In this document: positions 1-6,368 of the stretch, piece after piece | Position numbering within the stretch: position 1 is the first letter of the stretch | Layout: every line of letters starts with the position of its first letter | From: Lachnospiraceae bacterium UBA3845 | GTDB lineage: Bacteria; Bacillota; Clostridia; Lachnospirales; Lachnospiraceae | NCBI GenBank assembly: GCA_002392705.1 | Contig: DGHP01000086.1 | Coordinates: 8,493 to 21,788, forward strand | Reading direction: 5' to 3' | DNA: 13,296 nt | Notes under the pieces: generated by a model | What the model saw: the letters and a program-made list of their open reading frames with translations, nothing else | What the model was told of the DNA's origin: nothing | Databases searched by the model: none | Program-made: the position numbers and the translations under genes

Positions 1-1614
1 CTGATGGATTTCTGCATCGGGACAGTGATGTGGTTCATCTGCGGCGCGTCGCTGATGCTTGGCCCGAACATCCTGAACGGCTTTGCAGGCGGCTTCAGCT
101 TTGACGTTTTCACCAATTACGGAAACTTTAATTATTCTGCCTTTGTATTTAACCTTGTTTTCTGCGCGACGACAGCGACCATCGTATCGGGATCCATGGC
201 AGAGCGGACAAAATTCTCCAGCTACTGCATCTATTCCGCGGTTATCTCGGCAGTCATCTATCCGATCGAAGCCCACTGGACCTGGGGCGGAGGTTTTCTT
301 GCGCAGTGGGGGTTCCATGATTATGCGGGATCCAACTGTATTCACATGGTAGGAGGCATCTGCGCATTTATCGGCGCCTGGATGCTGGGCCCCAGAATCG
401 GAAAGTTTGAGAGGGATTCTGAAGGCAGAGTGAAGAAGATCAATGCTTTCCCCGGTCATAACCTCGTCATCGCCGCCCTTGGCGTATTTATCCTCTGGGT
501 TGGCTGGTACGGTTTTAACGGCGCGGCGGCAACGGATGTCCCCACCATGGGATCGGTATATCTCACCACAACCGTGGCACCTTCCGTGGCAACCGTTGTA
601 TGCATGCTGCTTACCTGGATCAAATACGGAAAGCCTGATGTTTCCATGTGCCTGAACGCGTCGCTTGCCGGACTGGTGGCAATCACCGCCCCCTGTGATG
701 TGACGGACTGCGCGGGCGCGGCGGTAATCGGCGCGGTTTCCGGTATTCTGGTGGTATTTGCCGTATGGTTCAATGACAATGTGACGCATGTGGATGATCC
801 GGTCGGCGCTGTAGCGGTTCATATGTTCAACGGAATCTGGGGAACCATTGCCGTCGGACTGTTCGCGACAGAGACAGCGCCGGGCTTTGCAAAGGCCGGG
901 ATCGGCGAAGGGCTTTTCTATGGCGGCGGGTTTATGCAGCTCGGGAAACAGATGGGCGGTATGATTCTTACCGCGGCATGGACCATTGTCACGATTATTA
1001 TCGCATTTCTTCTGATCAGGAAAACAGTGGGCCTTAGAGTCTCGGAAGAGGAGGAAATCACCGGACTGGACGCGACAGAGCACGGTCTTCCTTCCGCCTA
1101 TGCGGGCTTTTCCATCATGGATATTTCCAATACCACCATGAGTGTCAATGAAAATACAAACCTTGGATCAGACAATTATGAGGAAGCTTCCCGCTTCAAA
1201 AAGGATGCGGCCGTACCCGTGGTCAGGGAGGACGGCGCAGGACTTCCGGGAATTGATACAGGTATTTCGAAGGTGGTCATTATCGCGAAGCTGTCCCGCT
1301 ACGATGCCCTCAAAAAGGCTATGAATGATCTGGGCGTTACAGGCATGACGGTTACGCAGGTGATGGGCTGCGGAATCGAGAAAGGCGCCGGTGAGAAATA
1401 CCGCGGCGTAGAACTGGATGTAACCCTTCTGCCGAAGGTGAAGCTGGAAGTTGTTGTAAGCGCGATTCCGGTTGAGAAGGTGATTGAGGCCGCGAGGAAG
1501 TCTCTGTACACAGGACATATCGGAGACGGAAAGGTCTTCGTTTATCCGGTCAGCAGGGTTGTCAAGATCCGGACCGGGGAAGAAGGGTACGCCGCGCTGC
1601 AGGATGTAGAATGA
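1..1614 (+). CDS. amt: Ammonium transporter with C-terminal PII domain (Amt-PII fusion), 5' end cut by window
   Basis: Membrane channel for ammonium/ammonia fused to a PII nitrogen-sensor domain. The frame is open at base 1, so the start and roughly the first two membrane helices lie upstream. Numbering from the Met at base 4: residues 1-345 are Amt, with the family stretches MAERTKF (65-71) and HWTWGGGFLAQWGFHDYAGS (91-110). The twin pore histidines are His114 (CIHMVGG) and His273 (AVHMFNG). A polar linker (about 346-421) leads to a complete PII domain (about 422-536) with the T-loop (about 455-475), the ATP-binding B-loop TGHIGDGK (503-510) and the C-loop RTGEEG (523-528). In E. coli GlnB the uridylylated residue is Tyr51, in RGAEY; here the motif reads RGVEL, so Leu takes that place. 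By analogy with free GlnK-AmtB pairs, the tethered PII probably gates the channel according to ATP/ADP and 2-oxoglutarate. No T-rich terminator follows, so transcription may continue into carAB. Confidence 0.95.
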   Translation: MMDFCIGTVMWFICGASLMLGPNILNGFAGGFSFDVFTNYGNFNYSAFVFNLVFCATTATIVSGSMAERTKFSSYCIYSAVISAVIYPIEAHWTWGGGFLAQWGFHDYAGSNCIHMVGGICAFIGAWMLGPRIGKFERDSEGRVKKINAFPGHNLVIAALGVFILWVGWYGFNGAAATDVPTMGSVYLTTTVAPSVATVVCMLLTWIKYGKPDVSMCLNASLAGLVAITAPCDVTDCAGAAVIGAVSGILVVFAVWFNDNVTHVDDPVGAVAVHMFNGIWGTIAVGLFATETAPGFAKAGIGEGLFYGGGFMQLGKQMGGMILTAAWTIVTIIIAFLLIRKTVGLRVSEEEEITGLDATEHGLPSAYAGFSIMDISNTTMSVNENTNLGSDNYEEASRFKKDAAVPVVREDGAGLPGIDTGISKVVIIAKLSRYDALKKAMNDLGVTGMTVTQVMGCGIEKGAGEKYRGVELDVTLLPKVKLEVVVSAIPVEKVIEAARKSLYTGHIGDGKVFVYPVSRVVKIRTGEEGYAALQDVE

Positions 1615-1620
1615 GATCCG

Positions 1621-1644
1621 CCGTCAGAACCTTGGATTCTGCGG
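1621..1644 (+). other. Small bulged hairpin after amt
   Basis: CCG plus CAGAA pairs with TTCTG plus CGG, leaving one bulged T (1624) and a 7-base loop. It begins 6 bases after the amt stop codon. No T-tract follows, so it is not a canonical intrinsic terminator. It could be a 3'-end or processing hairpin, or chance pairing. Confidence 0.3.
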
Positions 1645-1654
1645 ACTGCATGCC

Positions 1655-1686
1655 GCCGTGCGTTCGGGGAAACCCAGGCGCACGGC
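1655..1686 (+). other. GAAA-tetraloop hairpin between amt and carA
   Basis: A perfect 8-bp outer stem, GCCGTGCG (1655-1662) with CGCACGGC (1679-1686), encloses a second stem GGG/CCC (1666-1668/1673-1675) capped by the stable tetraloop GAAA (1669-1672). The junction TTC/AGG can form two T-G wobbles and one C-A mismatch. The structure is much stronger than its neighbourhood but has no following T-run, so it does not look like a terminator. It may stabilise or process an amt-carA transcript, or belong to a dispersed repeat. Confidence 0.5.
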
Positions 1687-1712
1687 TCGCGGAGCGTAGA
1701 TCATATATAAAC

Positions 1713-1732
1713 AGCAGATCGGATCGTGCCGG
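1713..1732 (+). repeat. Imperfect direct repeat, copy 1, in carA upstream region
   Basis: AGCAGATCGGATCGTGCCGG matches copy 2 (1775-1794) at 18 of 20 positions. Each copy is followed directly by a purine-rich GGAGG-like tract (GGAGGAAGG here), so the duplication includes a pseudo-ribosome-binding site. No ATG follows this copy at useful spacing. Confidence 0.55.
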
Positions 1733-1774
1733 TGGAGGAAGGCCGTCGGTGATACAAAAAACAAGCTTCAGCAG

Positions 1775-1794
1775 AGCAGATCTGATCCTGCCGG
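1775..1794 (+). repeat. Imperfect direct repeat, copy 2, abutting the carA ribosome binding site
   Basis: AGCAGATCTGATCCTGCCGG lies 62 bases after copy 1 and runs into the functional carA ribosome binding site. It contains the 8-base palindrome CAGATCTG (1778-1785). The pairing GCAG (1776-1779) with CTGC (1788-1791) would make only a weak hairpin. Confidence 0.55.
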
Positions 1795-1801
1795 AGGAGG
1801 G
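1793..1801 (+). promoter_or_regulatory. carA ribosome binding site
   Basis: GGAGGAGGG ends 8 bases before the ATG at 1810. It is a near-perfect anti-16S match and fixes the carA start. Confidence 0.85.
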
Positions 1802-1809
1802 TAAGCAAT

Positions 1810-2889
1810 ATGAATTATGACCGGAAGCTGATTCTGGAGGACGGAACACAGTATTATGGGGTTGGATTCGGAAGCCAGAGAGATCTGGTCTGCGAGGTTG
1901 TGTTCAACACATCCATGACAGGCTACCAGGAGATCCTGTCGGATCCGTCCTATACCGGACAGGCAGTGGTGATGGCCTATCCGCTGATGGGCAATTACGG
2001 GCTGTCCGCCGAGGACTTTGAAAGCCGGACGGCTGGAGCGTCTGCCTTTATTGTGCGCAGTGTCAGCGAGACACCTTCCAATTTCCGGAGCGTCAGCTCT
2101 CTGCCGGAATATCTGGAAGAGGCCGGTATTCCGGGAATCAGCGGCGTGGATACCAGAAAGCTGGCAAGACAGATCCGCGACCAGGGGACGATGAGAGGAA
2201 TCCTTGCGGATGCGGGACTTCCGGCGGAAGAAGGAATCCGTATCATCGAAGAGACTCCGGTACCAAAAGATATGGTAAAACTCTGCAGCAGCAGAAAGCG
2301 CTGGTACAGCAGGACCGCCAACCCGCGCTTTCATGTGGTGGCGATTGACTGCGGCATGAAGAGAAATATCGTCCGGATGCTGAACCGGTTTAAATGTAAT
2401 GTCACGGTTGTCCCCTATGATACGGACTGCGGGGAAATCCTTTCCCTGCTTCCGGACGGAGTGTTTATCTCCAACGGTCCGGGGAATCCTGAGGATGTGC
2501 CGGAGGTTATTACTACTCTGGAAAAACTCAGAGGAAAAGTGCCCATGTTCGGAATCTGTCTCGGCCACCAGCTGCTTGCGCTCTCCTGCGGAGCATCGAC
2601 CTATAAGCTGAAGTTCGGGCACAGGGGAGGCAACCATCCGGTGAAAGACCTTGCCTCAGGAAAGATTGAGATTACAAGTCAGAATCATTCCTTTGCCGTA
2701 GAGGAAAGATCGCTCAGCGGAACCGGACTGGAGCTTTCGCATGTAAATCTTCTGGACGGGACAGTGGAGGGAATCCGCTGCAGGAAAGACCGGATCATGT
2801 CGGTGCAGTATCATCCGGAGAGCGCGCCGGGTCCGCAGGACAGCACGCACTTATTCGGACTGTTTACAGAACTTATGGGGAAAGGATGA
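1810..2889 (+). CDS. carA: Carbamoyl-phosphate synthase small (glutaminase) subunit
   Basis: Hydrolyses glutamine and passes the ammonia to CarB for carbamoyl phosphate, the precursor of arginine and pyrimidines; cytosolic. The product is 359 residues, normal for the family. The N-terminal CarA-specific domain (about 1-150) carries the hallmark NTSMTGYQEILSDPSYTGQ (33-51). The C-terminal class I amidotransferase domain (about 173-357) has the nucleophile elbow GICLGHQ with Cys250, and His335 and Glu337 in QYHPESAPGP complete the triad. The start is fixed by a strong ribosome binding site. carB begins 6 bases after the stop codon, so translational coupling is likely. No PyrR-binding loop or arginine-repressor box was recognised upstream. 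Identification is certain. Whether it serves arginine, pyrimidine or both pathways cannot be told, since no other pathway-specific gene is adjacent except pyrG further downstream. Confidence 0.98.
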   Translation: MNYDRKLILEDGTQYYGVGFGSQRDLVCEVVFNTSMTGYQEILSDPSYTGQAVVMAYPLMGNYGLSAEDFESRTAGASAFIVRSVSETPSNFRSVSSLPEYLEEAGIPGISGVDTRKLARQIRDQGTMRGILADAGLPAEEGIRIIEETPVPKDMVKLCSSRKRWYSRTANPRFHVVAIDCGMKRNIVRMLNRFKCNVTVVPYDTDCGEILSLLPDGVFISNGPGNPEDVPEVITTLEKLRGKVPMFGICLGHQLLALSCGASTYKLKFGHRGGNHPVKDLASGKIEITSQNHSFAVEERSLSGTGLELSHVNLLDGTVEGIRCRKDRIMSVQYHPESAPGPQDSTHLFGLFTELMGKG

Positions 2890-2895
2890 CAGGCC

Positions 2896-5800
2896 ATGCC
2901 GAAACGAACTGATATCAGAAAAATCCTCGTGATCGGTTCCGGACCGATCGTGATCGGGCAGGCGGCGGAATTTGACTACGCGGGTACGCAGGCCTGCCTG
3001 GCGCTGAAGGAGGAAGGCTATGAAGTTATTCTGGCCAATTCCAATCCCGCAACCATCATGACGGATCATGCCATCGCGGACCAGGTTTATATGGAGCCGC
3101 TGACCCTGGAATATCTGGCCCGGATCTGCCGCTATGAGCGGCCGGATGCGATCATTCCGGGACTTGGGGGACAGACCGGCCTGAATCTTTCCCTCCGGCT
3201 GTATGAGAAAGGTATCCTTGAGGAATGTGAGATCGAGCTTCTGGGAACCGATGCGGCAAGCATCAGAAGGGCGGAGGACAGGGAACTGTTTAAGGAGCTG
3301 TGCGAAGAGCTGCATGAGCCGGTTATCCCTTCCGCCGCGGTAAACAGCACGGAAGAAGGTCTGAAGGCGGCAGCACGGATCGGTTATCCGGTTATCCTGC
3401 GGCCGGCCTTCACCCTGGGAGGCAGCGGAGGAGGCTTCGCAGGCGGTGAGGATGAGATGCGGGAAATGATGAAGCAGGCGCTGGCATATTCGCCTGTTCA
3501 TCAGGTTCTCGTGGAAAAAAGCGTAAAAGGCTATAAAGAGATCGAATTTGAGGTGATGCGGGATGCCAATGATACGGCAATCACGGTCTGCAGCATGGAG
3601 AATCTGGATCCCGTGGGAATCCATACCGGGGATTCCGTCGTCGTGGCTCCCTGCCAGACGCTGGCAAACAGGGAATACCAGATGCTCCGCGACAGCGCCC
3701 TGAAGCTGATCCGCGCTCTTAAGATCCGGGGCGGCTGCAATGTGCAGTTCGCGCTGGATCCGGAATCCTTTGATTATTATGTAATTGAAGTGAATCCGAG
3801 AGTATCCCGTTCCTCCGCGCTTGCCTCCAAGGCAACCGGATATCCCATCGCCCGTGTCTCGGCGAAAATCGCCGCGGGCCTGAATCTGGATGAGATCCGG
3901 CTGGCCAATACGCCGGCCTGTTTTGAGCCGGCCCTTGACTATGTAGTTACAAAAATGCCGAGATTCCCCTTCGATAAATTTACACATGCGTCAAACCGAC
4001 TGACAACTCAGATGAAGGCGACCGGTGAGATCATGAGCATCGGCAGAAGCATGGAGGAGAGCCTGCTGAAAGCAATCCGGTCGCTGGAAGACGGGAAAAA
4101 TCATATCCATCTTGAAAAATTCGACGTCGGGAAACTCTCGGAAAGAAGCGGTGCCGAAGGCCGGGCAGAGGCGGTGGAGAAGCTTCTTTCCTATATCGAG
4201 GAGGGAACAGATGACCGGCTTTACGCAATTTCCGAGCTTCTCTGGCTCGGAACGGATCTGCAGGTTATCTATTCCCGGACGAAAATCGACCTGTTTTTCC
4301 TGAACGCGGTCCTTAAGATCGTGGAATATGAGAAGAACTTGGAGCAGCATGCCCTGATGGGGAATCCCGCAAAGAATCCGCAGGAGGAGAAAGAACTGCT
4401 GCTTGATGCCAAGCGCATGGGTTTCTCCGACTCTTATATCGCAGAGCTCCTCGGCCGGACGGAGGATGAGATCCGGGAATGCAGAAGCAGGTATGATATT
4501 TTCCCGGTCTACAAGATGATCGATACCTGCGCGAGCGAATTTGAGAGTTATGTACCTTATTTCTACTCGACCTACGAGGAGGAGAATGAATCCCGGGTAT
4601 CTGAAAAGAAAAAAATCATTGTCCTGGGGTCAGGGCCGATCCGGATCGGACAGGGCGTGGAATTTGATTATTCCACTGTCCACGCGGTGAAGACCATACA
4701 GGAGATGGGATATGAAGCGATTGTGGTCAACAACAATCCGGAGACGGTGTCCACTGATTATACGATGGCGGACAAGCTCTATTTCGAGCCGCTGACAGTG
4801 GAGGATATCCTGAATATCTGCCGGCTGGAACAGCCGGAGGGCGTGATCGCCTCCCTGGGAGGCCAGACGGCAGTCAATCTGGCAGGTCCCCTTGCCGAAA
4901 GGGGAGTCCGGATCATCGGCACCGGTCCGGAAGCGATCCGCAGGGCGGAGGACAGGGATGCCTTCGAACTGCTGATCCGGGAACTTAAGATCCCCCATCC
5001 TGCCGGACAGGCGGTCCGGAGCGTGGAGGAAGGAATCAGGGCGGCGGAAGCGCTCGGCTATCCGGTTCTGGTACGGCCTTCTTATGTGCTGGGCGGCAGG
5101 GCGATGGAGATTGTTGCCAATGGGAACATGCTGACCCGCTATCTGACAGATGCCGTGCGTGTCAACGCTGACAGCCCGGTGCTGATTGACCGCTATATTG
5201 TCGGAAAAGAAGTGGAAGTGGACGCGGTATGCGACGGAAAGAGCGTTTTTCTCCCGGGCATCATGGAACTGGTGGAGCGGACCGGGGTCCATTCCGGAGA
5301 CAGTACAAGCGTCTATCCGCCTTTTTCCATATCGGACAGGGTCCGGGAACAGATCTGGGATTATACAAAAAAGCTTGGAATCGGAACGGGAATCATCGGC
5401 CTTTACAATATCCAGTTTATTGTGGACCGGGAGGATCAGGTATCTGTCATCGAAGTGAATCCCAGAGCCTCCAGAAGCGTTCCCTTCCTTTCAAAATCGA
5501 CCGGGGTTTCCCTGGTGGATATCGCGGCAAAGGTCATGCTGGGCGTCAGCCTTGAACAGATGGGACTTGCTGACATAAGACTTGCGGAAAAGGCCTTCTG
5601 GTACGTGAAGGCGCCGGCTTTCTCCTTTGAAAAGCTGAACGGGATGGACACTTACCTGTCGCCGGAGATGAAATCCACCGGGGAGGCGATCGGATATGAC
5701 AGAAGCCTGAAGCGCGCCTTCTATAAAGCGCTGCAGGCATCGGGCATCCGGATGAAAGAATACGGGACGGTCATCGTGACTTTAGCGGATGAGGACAAGG

Positions 5801-6138
5801 AGGAGGGGCTGCCCCTGGTGAGGCGTTTTTATGAGCTGGGGTTCAACATTGAAGCAACCATCGGGACAGGCTCCTATCTGAAAGAACATGGGATCCGCAC
5901 CCGGATCAGGGGAAAGCTGAGTGACGGAAGCGATGAAATCCTGAATTCCATACGGGCCGGATATGTCAGCTATGTGATCAATACCAGGGCAGTTTTATCC
6001 GGAATCCATTATGAGGACGGGGAAGCGATCCGGCGCTGCGCGATCATGAACGGAGTGACAATGTTCACATCCCTTGACACGGTCCGGATTCTGCTGGAGG
6101 TTCTGGAAGATATCACGCCGCAGATCCGGGCAATCTAG
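2896..6138 (+). CDS. carB: Carbamoyl-phosphate synthase large (synthetase) subunit
   Basis: Makes carbamoyl phosphate from bicarbonate, ammonia supplied by CarA, and two ATP; cytosolic heterodimer with CarA. The product is 1080 residues, full length. The two homologous halves are both visible: the first opens with ILVIGSGPIVIGQAAEFDY (10-28), the second with IIVLGSGPIRIGQGVEFDY (from about 572). Each contains an ATP-grasp domain. In the first, Arg129 (RAEDRELF) and Arg169 (ILRPAFTLGGSGGG) match the nucleotide-binding arginines of E. coli CarB, and EVNPRVSRSSAL (298-309) supplies the metal-binding Glu and Asn. The second-half counterpart is EVNPRASRSVPF. The last ~125 residues (from about 956) form the MGS-like allosteric domain, the site where UMP, IMP or ornithine act in studied enzymes. 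It ends just before the gltB promoter, so carAB transcripts should stop at the gltB leader terminator unless antiterminated. Confidence 0.98.
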   Translation: MPKRTDIRKILVIGSGPIVIGQAAEFDYAGTQACLALKEEGYEVILANSNPATIMTDHAIADQVYMEPLTLEYLARICRYERPDAIIPGLGGQTGLNLSLRLYEKGILEECEIELLGTDAASIRRAEDRELFKELCEELHEPVIPSAAVNSTEEGLKAAARIGYPVILRPAFTLGGSGGGFAGGEDEMREMMKQALAYSPVHQVLVEKSVKGYKEIEFEVMRDANDTAITVCSMENLDPVGIHTGDSVVVAPCQTLANREYQMLRDSALKLIRALKIRGGCNVQFALDPESFDYYVIEVNPRVSRSSALASKATGYPIARVSAKIAAGLNLDEIRLANTPACFEPALDYVVTKMPRFPFDKFTHASNRLTTQMKATGEIMSIGRSMEESLLKAIRSLEDGKNHIHLEKFDVGKLSERSGAEGRAEAVEKLLSYIEEGTDDRLYAISELLWLGTDLQVIYSRTKIDLFFLNAVLKIVEYEKNLEQHALMGNPAKNPQEEKELLLDAKRMGFSDSYIAELLGRTEDEIRECRSRYDIFPVYKMIDTCASEFESYVPYFYSTYEEENESRVSEKKKIIVLGSGPIRIGQGVEFDYSTVHAVKTIQEMGYEAIVVNNNPETVSTDYTMADKLYFEPLTVEDILNICRLEQPEGVIASLGGQTAVNLAGPLAERGVRIIGTGPEAIRRAEDRDAFELLIRELKIPHPAGQAVRSVEEGIRAAEALGYPVLVRPSYVLGGRAMEIVANGNMLTRYLTDAVRVNADSPVLIDRYIVGKEVEVDAVCDGKSVFLPGIMELVERTGVHSGDSTSVYPPFSISDRVREQIWDYTKKLGIGTGIIGLYNIQFIVDREDQVSVIEVNPRASRSVPFLSKSTGVSLVDIAAKVMLGVSLEQMGLADIRLAEKAFWYVKAPAFSFEKLNGMDTYLSPEMKSTGEAIGYDRSLKRAFYKALQASGIRMKEYGTVIVTLADEDKEEGLPLVRRFYELGFNIEATIGTGSYLKEHGIRTRIRGKLSDGSDEILNSIRAGYVSYVINTRAVLSGIHYEDGEAIRRCAIMNGVTMFTSLDTVRILLEVLEDITPQIRAI

Positions 6139-6151
6139 ATTCAGTTTGCTA

Positions 6152-6180
6152 TTGATTTTTGATTCAGGCTGCAGTATATT
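6152..6180 (+). promoter_or_regulatory. Predicted sigma-A promoter for gltBD
   Basis: TTGATT (6152-6157, 4 of 6 to consensus) and TATATT (6175-6180, 5 of 6) are separated by exactly 17 bases, in the AT-rich patch that starts 14 bases after the carB stop codon. Transcription would start near 6187, giving a leader of about 180 bases before gltB. The placement directly upstream of an antiterminator/terminator pair supports it. No sigma-54 type GG/GC element was seen. Confidence 0.65.
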
Positions 6181-6197
6181 TATTCCAATATTACGAT

Positions 6198-6240
6198 TCA
6201 CGGCAGGGCTGGCCTGCGGCCTCCGCGCGAAAAGCCGTGA
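6198..6240 (+). other. 5'-proximal leader hairpin of gltB
   Basis: TCACGGC (6198-6204) pairs perfectly with GCCGTGA (6234-6240), 7 bp, close to the predicted transcript 5' end. The enclosed 29 bases are GC-rich and offer competing inner pairings, GCAGG/CCTGC (6203-6207/6213-6217) or GGCC/GGCC (6211-6214/6218-6221). The first would disrupt the outer stem. It may be a 5' stabiliser or an accessory part of the antitermination leader. No family was recognised. Confidence 0.4.
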
Positions 6241-6249
6241 CTCGTATCA

Positions 6250-6317
6250 TTCTGTATCAAAGGCGATACGGAAGGAATCTATCTGCAGTTCTGTTTTATC
6301 GGAAGCAATGGCGCTTC
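6250..6317 (+). promoter_or_regulatory. ANTAR-type two-hairpin antiterminator in gltB leader
   Basis: Hairpin P1: TTCTGTATC (6250-6258) pairs with GATACGGAA (6265-6273), 9 bp with one T-G wobble, around the six-base loop AAAGGC. Hairpin P2: GAAGC (6302-6306) pairs with GCTTC (6313-6317) around the six-base loop AATGGC; beyond a G-G mismatch, three more pairs are possible. ANTAR-domain antiterminators such as EutV and NasR recognise two tandem hairpins with six-base loops carrying A at position 1 and G at position 4. Both loops fit, and both also share G5, C6 and a C-G closing pair. P2's loop positions 4-6 and its 3' arm lie inside the left arm of the terminator at 6310-6342, so P2 and terminator cannot coexist. 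Protein binding to P1-P2 would therefore allow read-through into gltBD. The regulator is not in the window. The signal is probably nitrogen status, inferred from the genes controlled. Confidence 0.85.
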
Positions 6318-6354
6318 GGGTTTTTTCGTGACCCGGAGCGCCGTTTTTTGTTTT
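6310..6354 (+). terminator. Intrinsic terminator (attenuator) before gltB
   Basis: A 12-bp stem joins GGCGCTTCGGGT (6310-6321) to ACCCGGAGCGCC (6331-6342) with one T-G wobble (6316/6336) and a 9-base loop. It is followed by G, six T, G and four T. It ends one base before the gltB ribosome binding site, so terminated RNA lacks the gltB start region altogether. It overlaps hairpin P2 of the antiterminator, the layout expected of a conditional attenuator. It also serves as the only convincing terminator downstream of carAB. Confidence 0.93.
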
Positions 6355-6360
6355 GGGGGG
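6355..6360 (+). promoter_or_regulatory. gltB ribosome binding site
   Basis: The run GGGGGG directly follows the terminator T-tract. It lies 8 bases before the ATG at 6369 but only 2 before the ATG at 6363, so 6369 is the preferred start. A G-run is not a perfect anti-16S match and may be moderate in strength. Confidence 0.6.
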
Positions 6361-6368
6361 ATATGCCA

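Noticed and set aside
1704..1711. TATATAAA as a -10 box for carA
   Set aside because: The AT-rich patch resembles a -10 element, but no -35 hexamer lies at 16-18 bases (the region is CACGGC/CGGCTC) and there is no extended -10. Too weak to call a promoter.
1750..1758. TGATACAAA as an extended -10 for carA
   Set aside because: It matches the TG motif but only 4 of 6 hexamer positions, with no -35. It is probably chance in an A-rich run.
1615..1809. PyrR-binding loop or arginine-repressor box before carA
   Set aside because: No sequence resembling either consensus was found, and there is no attenuator with a T-tract.
2851..3987. Long antisense open frames opposite carB, gltB and others
   Set aside because: These lie opposite strongly conserved genes, have no ribosome binding sites or recognisable domains, and are expected in GC-rich coding DNA.
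6308..6331. Short leader peptide ORF (MALRVFS) across the terminator
   Set aside because: It has only a poorly spaced GGAAG upstream, no run of regulatory codons, and is better explained as chance within the P2/terminator sequence.
6159..6368. Longer gltB start giving a 70-residue N-terminal extension
   Set aside because: The extension overlaps the promoter, antiterminator and terminator, has no family resemblance, and would bury the nucleophile Cys far from the N-terminus. The start at 6369 has a ribosome binding site at good spacing.
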